64,000 nucleotides of DNA from Papaver somniferum. Taxonomy: Eukaryota > Streptophyta > Magnoliopsida > Ranunculales > Papaveraceae. The stretch lies in contig NW_020621936.1 of NCBI RefSeq assembly GCF_003573695.1, forward strand, positions 13,144,001 through 13,208,000, written 5' to 3'. Positions 22,140 through 33,684 of the stretch are shown piece by piece. The stretch's first letter is position 1, and every line of letters starts with the position of its first letter. The notes under the pieces are model-generated. The model saw nothing but the letters and a program-made list of their open reading frames with translations. It did not search any database and had not been told where the DNA came from. A program made the position numbers and the translations under genes.

Positions 22140-23121
22140 AACTGGACCGTGTGATGAGTTAAACCAGTGCTAGAAAGATCTTGTGCCAGATTGAAAGCGG
22201 ACTAACAAAGCAACCAAATGTATCTTTCTTCGACTCTCTCATAGTGCTCAGTAGAAACAACGTTTTCTTCGGTCTTCAACTGTTGATGATAGACTATCAA
22301 ACCTCATAGAACCTTGACAATTAACTCTTCTCTTCGATTTCTTGCTTGACTTATAAATTTCTACTTCCCTTTGGCCTTATTGAACAAAACGTAACAATGA
22401 TTTTTTTCATTTTTTCATTTTTTTTTTTTTTTTTTTTTTGGAAACAAAAATTACAAGACAACAATTTACATGGCCATGAGAGAAGGACTTTCAAAATTTG
22501 GATCTTCGCAACTTGTGATGTCTTGGTATCATGAATTCTAACAACTTATATCATTTTCTCTTATAACTTCAACTTTGATTTTTGAATTATTCTTTTCTAT
22601 TGTTGCTTCTAAACCTAAAACGTCTTCAACGTTCGTCATAGAACGTTGATAATGATATGTTTCTACTGAGAGAGAGTCGCAATCCAGTAAGTAAGAATAC
22701 ATTCTGAGGTTGCTTTGCCTTTCTGGCATTTCCTGACCTACTTGCCTTTCCATCATGTATGGTTAGGTCCATCACGGTTACCCTCTAAAAGGAACAAGTT
22801 CTCTCCTGAATTTCAAGGATCTCAATGTATTTTTCTCTAATGTCTCAAAAGGTTGTTATCCCTAGCATTCCAATTTCTATCTTTTCGGTGAGAAACAGTA
22901 TGTAAACTTAGCTAACCGGATACCATGTGACGCTAGAAGTTTCAAAAGTGCAACTAAAAAGTTCTTCCCCAACCCCAAACTTAAATCTAACATTGGCCTC
23001 AATGTTTCTAATGAAAGAGCAATACCAAAAGTAAAATAACACGAGGAGAAGTTGGAAAGATAGTACCTTGGTGAAGAAAATCAAAAACTAATATACAACA
23101 TCCAACTTCCTCGATGGTTAA
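22140..23121 (-). other. 3' non-coding part of the Athila-type element
   Basis: Between the left LTR homology and the end of pol. Contains a T-run (22417-22440) and, read on the minus strand, TAAGTTTGGGGTTGGGGAAG at about 22966-22985, a purine-rich segment of the type found 3' of Athila pol. No coding frame recognised. Confidence 0.5.
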
Positions 23122-25930
23122 TCAAGGGTAAACAGGGTCCTCCAGAGGGACCTCCTCAACATCACCTGTGGGAAAGGGCTCTAAAAAGGGTTTCAATATC
23201 TGACCGTTAACCTTCGAAGAACTACTACCATCCGGTGTCTTAATTTCAACAGCTCCATGAGGAAAGACAGTGCGAACAATAAAAGGACCCGTCCATCGAG
23301 AACGTAACTTCCGAGGGAAAAGATGTAAACGGGTATCATACAAAAGAACTTTTTGACCTGGAGAAAATGACTTCCGTAAAATATTTCTATCATGCACAAG
23401 TTTCATTTTGTTCTTATACTCCTTCGCACTATCATAAGCATCTATACGAATCTCGTCCAACTCATTGAGATGGAGTTTCCTATGGGCTCCTGCCTTGTCG
23501 AGTGAAAAATTTAGTTGCTTAACAGCCCAATAAGCTCTATGTTCTAACTCAACAGGTAATGACATGCCTTTCCAAACACAAGCCGATAAGGCGACATTCC
23601 AATGGGGTCTTAAACGCAGTGCGGTAAGCCCATAAGGCATCAGTAAGCCTAGACGATCGGTCTTTCCGATTAGGATTAACTTTTTTCTCTAATATACGTT
23701 TTATCTCCCTATTGGAAACCTCTACCTGACCACTAGTCTGCGGATGATACGGGGTAGCTACCTTATGTTTAATACCATATTTCTTCATCAGAAGCCTAAA
23801 AGGTCCATTACAAAAGTGCGACCCTCCATCACTAATTATAGATCGCGGTGTACCAAAACGTGTAAGTATATTATTTTTCAAGAACTCAATCACAACCATA
23901 TGGTCATTGGTTTTACATGCAACCGCCTCAATCCACTTAGAGACATAGTCTACGGCGACAAGGATGTATAGGTTACCAAAAGAATTAGTAAACGGACCCA
24001 TAAAGTCAATACCCCACACATCAAAGACCTCAACAACTGAAATAGGGTTCAAGGGCATCATGTTCCTACGGGAAATGGTTCCTAATTTCTGGCAACGCTC
24101 ACAAGTAACACAATAACTATGGGAGTCTTTAAACAACGAAGGCCAATAAAATCCACACTGCAATATCTTAGAAGCAGTCTTCTTAGCACTAAAGTGACCT
24201 CCACAAACATGATCATGACAAAAGGAAATAATACTGGACTGGTCACTCTCAGGTATACATCTCCTAATAATCTGGTCTGGACAATACTTAAACAAATAAG
24301 GATCATCCCAAAATAAGTGCTTAACCTCGGCTAAAAACCTAGTACGATATTGTTTACCCCAATGTTGGGGCATTCGACCAGTAACAAGATAATTCACTAT
24401 ATTCGCATACCAAGGTGCTTGGGTAACAAAGAAAAGTTGTTCATTAGGAAAACTATCCCTTATAGGAAGGGAATCATCAGGGGAATCAACTACTAGCCTA
24501 GACAAGTGGTCTGCTACTACATTTTCGGCACCCTTTTTGTCTCTAATGTCTGGAGAAAACTCTTGCAAAAAAAGTATCCACCTAATCAATCTAGGTTTCA
24601 TATCCTTCTTAGACAAAAGAAATTTAAAAGCAGCATGATCAGTATATATGACGATCTTAGAACCTAAGAGATAGGGTCTAAACTTGTCTAAGGCAAACAC
24701 AATGGCTAACAGTTCCTTCTCGGTAGTGGTATAGTTCAACTGGGCATCATTCAGAGTTTTGCTAGCATAGTAAATCACATGAAGTAATTTGTTTTCTCGT
24801 TGACCTAGCACAACACCAATAGCATAATCTGAAGCATCACACATGGGTGCCTGGACTATGGGGGAGGTAGTGAGTAAAGTCTTAAGCTTCTCAAAAGCCT
24901 CTAAACAAGCATCATCAAAGACAAACTTAACATCTTTTGCAAGCAAGTTGCAAAGAGGTCTAGAAATCAAGCTAAAATCCTTAATGAATCTACGATAAAA
25001 ACCTGCATGCCCTAAGAATGGCCTAATATCTCTTACAGTTTTTGGGACCTGTAAAGTCTTGATAAGGTCAACTTTGGCTTTATCTACCTCTATACCCTTA
25101 GAAGATACGATATGCCCTAAGACAATTCCTGATCGAACCATGAAATGACATTTTTCCCAATTAAGCACTAGATTCTTTTCTTTACACCTATTCAACACTA
25201 ATGAAAAATAATGCAAGCACTCATCGAAAGACGAACCAAACACTGAAAAATCATCCATAAAGACCTCTAAAAACTTTTCTACCATATCGGAAAATATGCT
25301 CATCATGCAACGCTGAAAAGTCGCAGGGGCGTTACATAGCCCGAAAAGCATGCGTCTATACGCAAAGGTACCAAAGGGACAAGTAAAAGTAGTTTTTTCT
25401 TGGTCTTCTGGGGCAATAACGATCTGATTGTAGCCTGAGTAGCCATATAGAAAACAGTAATGACTATGTCCAGCTAATCTCTCTAGCATTTGGTCGATAA
25501 AGGGAAGGGGAAAGTGGTCCTTCCTAGTGACTTTGTTCAATTTCTTATAGTAAATACAAACACGCCAACCCGTGGTCACTCGGGTCGGGATTAACTCATT
25601 GTTATCATTCTGGACTACAGTAATACCGGATGTCTTGGGAACAACCTGAACGGGGCTGACCCACTTACTGTCTGAAATGGGGTAGATAATGCCTGCATAT
25701 AACATCTTAAGAACCTCGGTTCGAACTACTTATTTCATATTAGGGTTTAGTCTTCGTTGCATCTCCCTAGAAGGTTTGGTATCTTCCTCTAAATAGATCT
25801 GATGCATACAAACAGTAGGACTTATACCCTTAATGTACGCTATGGTCCACCCTAAAGCTTCCTTGTTGTTTTGAAGGATGGTCACTATCCTACTTTCCTG
25901 ATCACTATCCAAGTCGGAAGCAACAATCAC
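23122..25930 (-). pseudogene. pol of the Athila-type element (reverse transcriptase, RNase H, integrase), inactivated
   Basis: Minus strand. 25930-25733 carries the pre-RT segment (VIVASDL, REMQRRLNPNMK), stopped by TAA at 25732-25730; the same frame then continues to 23549. [39 protein letters not shown] and FMDDFSVFG. In motif A the catalytic Asp (expected FLDGYS) is Tyr, codon 25447-25445. RNase H and tether: [32 protein letters not shown]. Integrase: HHCC zinc finger (H..H...C..C) and the D, D, E residues in GIDFMG, SDGGSHF and VEVSNREI. Two one-base shifts near 23600-23560 separate the C-terminal part (23640-23122, WTGPFIVRTV). Reverse transcription by this copy is not possible. Confidence 0.9.
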
Positions 25931-26829
25931 AGGTAAAGTTTCATAGGGCCTAAAAATACATACTTCAGGGTATCTGGCAATGGTTTTAGGTCCAACTTAG
26001 GAGGCTCTTCTAACGAAGGAACTAGGGTAGACTTAGAAACTGGTAGTGGTTCGAACTTAGGTTTCCATCCGTTACTAGTGTCTAACAAAGGGTTTGAATC
26101 TAACAAAGCATTCACCTCATTAATCACATTATCATCATCGAAATCAATCCCAAAGTGAGCTAGGCATTTCTCTAACGGATCTTCTAACAAAGTGTTTGGT
26201 AATGACTCCTCGACTAATGTTCCTATCATGTTTTCCTCTTCTATGCTCGAGTCATCTAGTTCAGAGGGTATCTTACTAATATGAAAGACGTTCAGCTCAA
26301 TAGTCATATTACCAAAAGACAAGTTCATAATACCAGTTCGACAATTAATGATCACATTGGATGTTGCTAAAAATGGGCGACCTAAAATCACTGGTATCTG
26401 GTTCTCTGGGTCAGGGACAGGTAGGGTATCTAGGATAACAAAATCCACTGGATAAATAAACTTGTCGACCTCAATAAGAACATCCTCGATCACACCACGA
26501 GGAATTTTAACGGACCTATCAGCTAACTGAAGTGTCATCTGGGTAGGTTTCATATCACCAAGTCTTAGCTTGAGGTACACATGGTATGGAAGTAAATTCA
26601 AACTGGCTCCTAAGTCAAGCAAAGATTTCTCAACACGGTATTTACCTATTGTGCAAGAAATGGTAGGGGACCCTGGGTCTTTATACTTAGGAGTAGTGGT
26701 ATTCTGAATAATGGAACTCACGTGTCTAGATAGGAAGGCTTTCTTTTGTACACTAAGTTTACGCTTTCGTGTACACAAGTCCTTAAGAAACTTAGCATAA
26801 GCGGGAATCTGCTTAATCGCATCCAACAA
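25927..26829 (-). pseudogene. Aspartic protease region of the Athila-type element
   Basis: Minus strand. Starts near LLDAIKQIPAYAKFLKDLC, an Athila gag-pro junction, then the protease with LLDLGASLNLLPY as catalytic loop (the Asp-Leu-Gly-Ala-Ser variant typical of Athila), LGDMKPTQMTLQLADRS, and ILGRPFLATS as second signature. It separates from gag by one in-frame TAG (26848-26850) and from the RT frame by a one-base shift near 25945. The protease itself is uninterrupted; it would have cleaved the polyprotein. Confidence 0.85.
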
Positions 26830-26847
26830 TGGAAGGTTGATGGTTAC

Positions 26848-28608
26848 CTACTTAAAAACATCCAATATATCATTAAAGGTGGACTCCCTCTTTTTTGGAA
26901 CTAGTAGTTGTGGGAATAGGGCTCTAGGAGAAAAGCTGGGCTCAATATGACCCTCATTGGTCTCTTTAGAGACTCTATCAGTCTCCTCAGTTTCTGGTTC
27001 AGAAGGGTGAAATGCAGTATGTTTACTATCAGGCATGGAAACCTTGTTGTCTATCACTCTACCACTCCTAAGGGTTTTAATAGCATTCACATGATCGGAT
27101 GTTCTTTCACCTATTTCATTAATTCCTTTAGGGTTGGGTTGAGTCTGACTAGGAAACTTACCTCTTTCTCTTAAAGACTCATTTATCTGACTAATCTGGG
27201 TTTTCAACTCGGAAATAGCCTGAGAGTTAGCCTGGCCTATTCTCTTATTTTCTTCTAAACCTTGAGCAACAGATTGCTGAAACTGCACAGTGTTACGAGT
27301 TAACAAAGCAAGAGACTCTTCTAAACTCATAATCTTTTTATCTGAAGGGTTTTGAAACTGTGCCGGAGCTGAAGGATTCTTAGTGTAGCCAAAACCTGGG
27401 GGAACCTGAGCATTACTAGACTGACCTTGATTCTGGCCCTTAGACCAAGAGAAATTAGGATGGTTTCTCCAACCAGGGTTGTAGGTCTCTGAGTATGGGT
27501 CAATCTTCTGACGGTTTTCAAACCTAGCGTTGTTATAGACAGCATGGGCTTGTTCTTCACTAACCTGACCTTCCCAAAACGAGTTATTGGGTTCTACTCC
27601 ACAACTAGAGACTTGAGAGGCTTTAATCCTCTCATCAGGTTCAACAAGAGACCTATGTTTAGACTGATTCAATTCCAAAGCTTCTAACCTTCTAGACAAA
27701 GCAACAAACTTAGCATCTGACCCAAAGCTTGTATCTACCATATTGGTGTTACTTATATTGACCAAGAGTCTTTTAGGAGGTTCAACACAAGACTCCCACT
27801 GTTGGGATTTTTCAGCGATAGTTCCTAAGAAGGTAAAGGCATCAACACTTTTACTAGTGAACTCACCAGCACACATAGACTCAACCATGGCTTTGGTCGA
27901 ATAGTCTAAACCATCATAAATAATCTCTACGAGTTTCATCTTATTAAATCCATGGTGAGGACACTGGGATAGGAGATCATTGAATATCTCTAAAAACATA
28001 TAAAGAGATTCTCCCTCTTGTTGCGCACTGGAACTAATTTTCTGCCTAGCAGCTGCAGTTTTATGCTTAGGGTAGAACTTCATATAGAAAGCAGCAATAA
28101 GTTCTTGCCATGTTTCAATGGATTCAGATGGAAGGTTGTTCAGCCAGGTCTTGGCTTTATCTCTCAAGGAAAAGGGAAACATCTTAAGTTTCAAAACTTC
28201 ATCAGTAAGGTTTTTTATTCTAATTGTCCCACAAATTTCCTCAAAGTCCCTAATATGAAAATAAGGGTTCTCATCATCCTTTCCTAAGAATATAGGGATC
28301 ATCTGAAGAATACTAGGTTTTATCTCGAAATTAGCCGTAGTGGCTGGCAATTTAATGCACGAAGCTCGGTTGGTCCTAGTTGGGAACATATAATCTTTCA
28401 AAGTTGCCATCGCTAGCACAGCTGAAGTACTAGGGGTACTTTCCTCACGAAGAGACAGATTCTCAAAACTAAAGTTTCCAAAAACAGGGCTCTCAAAAGA
28501 AGAGTCTTCGAGCTCCCCGCCTTCACAAGAAGAACTACTAGATTTATCACTAATCAAACGACCTAGAGTGTTTCTTTTCCAAGCCCGCTCTATGATAACC
28601 TCGGGCAT
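26848..28608 (-). pseudogene. gag of the Athila-type element
   Basis: A 586-residue minus-strand frame from ATG 28608. Ser-rich N-terminus, then MATLKDYMFPTRTNRASCI, FEIKPSILQMI, DEVLKLKMFPFSLRDKAK and WLNNLPSESIETWQEL, the gag core of Athila elements, with an ISSSAQQEGESLYMFLEIF stretch. The second half is Gln/Asn-rich with predicted coiled coil. It ends at TAG 26848, after which the reading frame continues into the protease; in intact relatives this is open, so the stop is probably a mutation. The gag part alone looks intact, so a truncated gag could still be made. Confidence 0.85.
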
Positions 28609-29701
28609 ACACTAGAAAAACAAAAGAAAAAGAAAAGTCCTAAAAGGAAGGGAAGTTCTATGCAAACACAAACAAGGCTGACTCCACCACAACAAACCTA
28701 CTGATTTCTAGCAAACAAAAATCATGATGGCTCCACTTAGATTGTTTCTACACCAGCTCCTAATCCTTCGAATGGGAATTCGTTACAATTTGAGCAAACC
28801 CCTCTGGAATCAATCCAAGTCAAAGTAAGTTGAATAGAGGCGAGGGAAGCTGCATAGAGCTTTGATACCCAAGGCCTCACCGCATTCCAAGGCGGCGCAG
28901 TCACGCATTCAACTCACAGAAACCATCATGAACTTCGAAGTATGCTCAAAAGAGTAACCAATATTTTTCGAATGACTTTCCTATTAAGCTCGTTACCCTA
29001 TAGGTCTCGTTCTATTCCAAATTTTAGGTTTAGGTTCGCGTTTGGTTTTGTTTTCCTAAGGTGGGAAAGAAGAGAACGGTGATGAAATCCGAACCCTTAT
29101 CTTGTATGGCCAGTCCTTGCACTTTACTAGGAAATTAAAGCAGACGTTTTCAAGTCCTCAGCATATATGCAAACGAAGGAATACAGTAACTCGCTGACAG
29201 GGGATTCGCGAGTGTTTCGATAAACTTACCTCCCGTTCCAGACGGGGGATGAACCGCTGAAGTCGACTCGGGCCACAACTCCAATGTCGTGTACGAACCC
29301 GAGGGCCCGAGGTGATATCGTAATCACCGTCCTTCTCCGCAAACAGTTTAATATTTAATACTACCCTTCCGTAGGGTTTAAAAATAAAGAATGTCCAAAT
29401 GTCCAAGTCCAAAGTCCAAAAGAAAAGGAAAGTCTAACAAAAAATAATAATAATAAAAAACAATGTCTCTCTTTTTTTTCTCTCTTTTTTTTAATAAAAA
29501 CAAAAAAAATTTCTTCTTTCGCTCCTTTCGCTTTGTCTTTTACTCCAAGTCTTTTCTTTCGCTCCCAATTCCAAAATCTGTAAAGAAAAGACAAAAACCC
29601 AAAACATAAAGAAGAAAAAATAAAATAAAAACAAATAAAAACCTAAAAAAAATCTAAAAACTCTAGCCTAAAGACAAGTCCGCGTCGGCGGCGCCAAAAA
29701 T
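28609..29701 (-). other. 5' leader of the Athila-type element with primer-binding site
   Basis: Untranslated leader between gag and the right LTR. The primer-binding site on the minus strand is TGGCGCCGCCGACGCG at 29696-29681, five bases after the LTR end; it starts like the tRNA-Asp-type site of Athila elements (TGGCGCCG) but diverges further in. Poly-purine/pyrimidine stretches at 29450-29650 may be leader low-complexity. No gene. Confidence 0.65.
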
Positions 29702-31246
29702 TGATGTTACTCAAAGTTGTTGTAGATAGTGATAAAAGGGTTGTTTTAAGACTTGTGAAGGCAATGAATTTTAGACTTAATAAAAATTTAATAAAACAAA
29801 ACTTATTACAAAATTGACTTCAAGATATGAGAAAATAACCAAGACACTGATTCCACTATTACACATGAATTAATGATGGTAAATAATCCAAAACTCTAAT
29901 TATCTTTTAAGTCCTTTATATCTTAACTCACTAATAATCAAGCAAATTCTCATATCAATTGTATCCCTTAAGCATAGATTATCTAAACAAAGCATAACCT
30001 ATCTAATTGAATCACAACTGATTAGGAAAATTACGCAAACAATTTAAAACTCTGCAAAAGCAGTGATTGAGTGAATTATAATTAAATATTAGAGAAAATA
30101 AAATAGTTACCAATTATTCATGCGTAAATAGCTTCCTCATTTCCTTGGTTGTGGGAGAATTAGCCGCTCATCATGTTGGAAACACGCTCAAAAATCATTA
30201 TTATTGTTCAAAGGGTGTTTACAAATGATGAAAATGGAGAAATAATTCAAAACCGGGTTTTGTAACAATTATGTTTGTTATAAACCAAAAAAAACGTTAT
30301 AAAGGATGTGTCACTGTTACTGTTTCTCTAAGACCCACGGCTCTGTGTCGCAAACGCTGGCAAATAAGTCCGCCTCTGATGTACGACCCACGGATTTGAT
30401 TCATTTTTACTGTTGGAAAACGACGGTCTTGGATGGTCTGTTCTTCGTGTTCTTCAATGGCAGCAGCAGGAGGTCTCTCTGCAACTTGGTGTTTCGACTT
30501 TGTGGTGCTCTATTTCTCTCCCAAACTCTCCGTCCGCTTCTCTGCCACCCCAGGATGATATTTATACTCAACAGGCGAAGAAAATTCTGCGTAATAACTC
30601 ACAATAATCTCTCTTTATTCGGCAGTGAAGGGTAATATTCTCGGAATATTTTATTTCCAAAAATCCTTCTCCTACACGTCTGCTGCTGTTGAATCTACCT
30701 TATTTACCTCTGACACGCTCCAAACTGTTGCTCGAGTCAACAAAACATGCTGAGAAATCGTTCAAACTCATGCAATCCCGTGAAATAACTCTCCCATGCA
30801 CGGACTGGCCTGTTTTCTTCCACACGATTATCTAGCCAAATTTGATTCAAACGAACACCCATACCAGCTTTCTATTGTCATATCACGTCTACCCATGAAG
30901 TTTCAGCGATTGAGTTAACCTCTAACCCCTCCAAAATTCCGATCGAAAAATCCACAGTTTGAGAATGAAAATTTCCCGCCAAAACAAATTTAAACGAAGA
31001 AGAAAGGGTTGTCCCTTATCCAACAACTGGGGTGCGAATAGCAAAAAAGGTGCCTCTTAACCAACTGTGAGAGTCCGAATAACACGTGTCCTCCAAGGGT
31101 GCCCCGGGCAACTTTTCGAGCCGATTTTTCCAAAAATGTTTATTTCTCAAAAATACCTACAAACACACAAAACACCACAATAAGTACAAAATCGAGTACC
31201 AACATAGAGAAAATTGAGGACAACTTAGACACAAAAATGTGTCTAT
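29702..31246 (-). repeat. 5' LTR of the Athila-type element (right copy)
   Basis: 29702-30734 matches the left LTR. 30735-31246 has no counterpart in the left copy but ends with a region (minus strand TAGATAGACACATTTTTGTG) that looks like an Athila LTR start, so the complete LTR is probably about 1545 bp and the left copy lost its first 510 bases. Right boundary tentative. Confidence 0.65.
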
Positions 31247-31289
31247 CTAGTGAACAAGTATAGCTTTGGAAAATAAATAAATATAGTAT

Positions 31290-32140
31290 AATATAAAATA
31301 AAAAAATTGGGTGGAAAATTAACATCAAGGAATTTAACTTGGAAGAAATATAAATTGGTTTACAAGCTCGTCCAAGATTGACATCGGTAGAAATGGAAAA
31401 TTAACATTAAGCAATTTGTCTCGGTGGAAATACTCCCCGGAAACTTAGATTTGGACGAAAAATTCTTGCTAAGGTCGTGACATCGAAATAAATAAAAATT
31501 GGTTTAGAAGCTCGTCCAAGAGTGACATCGGTAAAAATTGAAAATTACCATAGATCGTGACATCGAAATATAAATTGGTTTACAAGCTCGTCCATGAGTG
31601 AAATCGGTAAAAATAGAAAATTAAATCAATTTATCTCGGTGATCTCCGGAAACTTAGATTTGGATGAAATATAATTGTTAAGATATCTTGACATCGAAAT
31701 AAAAATCCGGGGTTTATAAGCTTGTCCAGGAGTAACATCGGTAAAAATTAAAAATTACCATCAATCAATTTATCTTGGTGGAGATATTCCCCGGTAAACT
31801 TAGATTTGGGCGATAAATTGTACTTGCTAAGATTGTGACATCGAAATATAAATTGGTTTATAAGCTCGTCCATGACATCAGTAAAATTAAAAAATTAATT
31901 CAATTTATCTCGGTGATCTCCGGAAACTTAGATTTTGGATGAAACTTAGATTTTACAAGCTCGTTCAAGAGTGACATCGGAAAAAATAAAAATTACCATC
32001 AATCAATTTTTCTTGGTGGAAATACTCTCGGAAACTTAATTTTGGATGAACTATACTCTTTATGATCGTGACATCGAAATAAAAAATGGTTTAGCTGAAT
32101 AAGCCATGTCCAAGAGTGACATTGGTAAAAAAAACTTGGA
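31290..32140. repeat. Degenerate tandem array, unit about 144 bp
   Basis: The motif AAGCTCGTCCAAGAGTGACATCGG recurs at 31365, 31509, 31585, 31719, 31863, 31958 and 32102, with spacings 144, 76, 134, 144, 95 and 144. Units also share ATCTCGGTGG and CCGGAAACTTAGATTTGG. The shorter intervals are internally deleted units. It may be a satellite fragment or the tail repeat of a retroelement; no coding frame. Confidence 0.8.
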
Positions 32141-32712
32141 TATCGAGTCTTGTCGACGAAGCCAATCATAGTCGTTTGTGAATTCATAATGCCGACCAAT
32201 CAAATAAACTAGTTACACCTGACAACCTAAGATCCCCAAACATCCTTGCCAATATTATCGGTTGATCGGTCTGATACGACCAATAATGCAATATTATCGG
32301 ATATTCATATTTATGTATCACTGATATTTCATGTTTCGTCCAGAATAAAGGCATAAACATGATAAAATCCTATATTATCGGCCAGTATTTTAAAAAATAA
32401 ATACCGATCAATTCTTTTAATACATATTTAATTGTAAGAGCTAGCTAGAATTGCTTCTAAGAATATGAATTGGGATTTTAATCAAAAAAATTGCACAAAA
32501 AAGCATTTATGATCTTCCAAGGCACTAGCTAGTACTATATTACTCCGTAATAATTTATTAGTTTGCTTTTAAGAATATGTGAATTGGGAGTAAAATAATG
32601 CAATGTAGTTGACTAAAGTAGTAAAGAAAAGATACTACTATATATCCAAGGCACTAGTAACAAAGGAATTAGCTAGTACAATAATAAGTACTCCAGTTTA
32701 GATATTAAGCGG
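32141..32712. other. AT-rich intergenic, no gene
   Basis: ATATTATCGG occurs four times between about 32250 and 32390, possibly a short degenerate repeat. Nothing else recognised. Confidence 0.4.
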
Positions 32713-32741
32713 CAACAACAACAACAACAACAACAACAACA
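32713..32741. repeat. CAA microsatellite
   Basis: A pure (CAA)n run of about ten units. Confidence 0.95.
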
Positions 32742-32780
32742 AAAATAGAAAATATATTGAAGGGAAATCAAATTTCAAAA

Positions 32781-32870
32781 ACGTTAGTGAGGCACAGTGG
32801 TTCACTTTAGTTATTTTAAGTTTGAGGTTGGAGGTTCGAAAATCTTTAGACCTTTTTTATTTTTCTTTAA
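32781..32870 (+). repeat. tRNA-like, possibly SINE-derived sequence
   Basis: GGCACAGTGGTTCACTTT resembles a Pol III A box and GGAGGTTCGAAAATC about 35 bases later resembles a B box, followed by a T-rich tract. No acceptor stem is evident, so it is not a tRNA gene. A SINE is possible but no target duplication was found. Confidence 0.35.
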
Positions 32871-32989
32871 AATTTAGGCATTGTGTGGCACAATGCTGAT
32901 TTGATTTTTCTTGACCTATTTTGTTTTTGGTCAGGACTCAGGGACCAGGGTATTGAGATATGGCATGATGCCTGAACCAAACCATGCTG

Positions 32990-33115
32990 CAGTTCAAGAT
33001 ATGGCCCATCTGTTAACTAATTATCAAGTCAAATAATTATGCCAAATATACACAAGTGTGCTGATTTTATTTGGTATTTGACCTTATGTTTGACCATTTT
33101 TTGTACACCTAACTA
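32990..33115. repeat. Segment duplicated at 17183-17290
   Basis: CAGTTCAAGATATGGCCC, TTAACTAATTA and CTTATGTTTGACCATTTTTTG occur in the same order and similar spacing in both places. It lies about 600 bases upstream of the 33685 gene and, in the other copy, upstream of the endonuclease-like remnant. It may mark an older duplication of the acidic-gene flank. Confidence 0.6.
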
Positions 33116-33684
33116 TGTTTGACAATTTTTTGTACACCTAACAAATCTCATCAATGTTAATCCATTTCAGGTGTGAACATTGCCATTATAAATGCAGTAC
33201 ACCAGCGACACATCATGTCCCTCAACAGGTGCTGGCGCTGCAGTATCTACCAAAAAATCAAATATGATAATTAGTGCTTGGTTGAACTGTCTATCAACCC
33301 CTTAATGGCAGATTTATTAGATATTGACCATCGGAAGAGTCTGCAATTAGGCTATGGGGGTGTACCAAATTAGTGGGGGGGCGTACCAGCCCCAAGGCAA
33401 AACCAGTTTTCTCTTATGATTTTTGAACCCACCACCCGCTAATTTGGTACACTCCCATTAGCAATGTTGGTGTGCAGGAGTTATTATGATGGGTTTAGGA
33501 CTTGTTGTGCATGCCTTTGAATAGACGTGAATTGCTAAGGGACTAGACGTTCCACCGAATGCCTTAAATGACTATTAATGTCATCTTCTCTACAAAAGGA
33601 AATTAAACAGAGAATTTCCAAAACACACAAAATCATCCTAAATTAGGCAAGGAAATTAAGAAAAGAAAACATAGATTAGAGATA
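33116..33684. other. Upstream region of the 33685 gene
   Basis: Contains the short inverted-repeat element listed at 33349-33466 and an A-rich leader before the ATG. No TATA box that I would assert; no other coding frame. Confidence 0.4.
33349..33466. mobile_element. Short inverted-repeat (MITE-like) sequence, about 118 bp
   Basis: Left arm GTGTACCAAATTAG (33358) and right arm CTAATTTGGTACAC (about 33440) are perfect inverse complements, with weaker pairing outward. GCAAT is found just outside both ends and could be a target duplication, but the ends are not well defined. Confidence 0.4.

Larger units (their letters stand above)
21100..31246 (-). mobile_element. Athila-type Ty3/gypsy retrotransposon, minus strand, broken
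   Basis: Two direct LTR copies share about 1.03 kb (21100-22139 and 29702-30734). Between them, read on the minus strand, are leader and primer-binding site, gag (28608-26848), protease (26829-25927) and RT-RNaseH-integrase (25930-23122). The protease DLGAS signature and the gag order are those of the Athila/Tat branch. The right LTR seems to continue to about 31246, where TAGATAGACACATTTTTGTG (minus strand) resembles an LTR start, but the left LTR does not contain that part, so the outer right limit is tentative. I found no convincing 5-bp target duplication. Confidence 0.85.
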
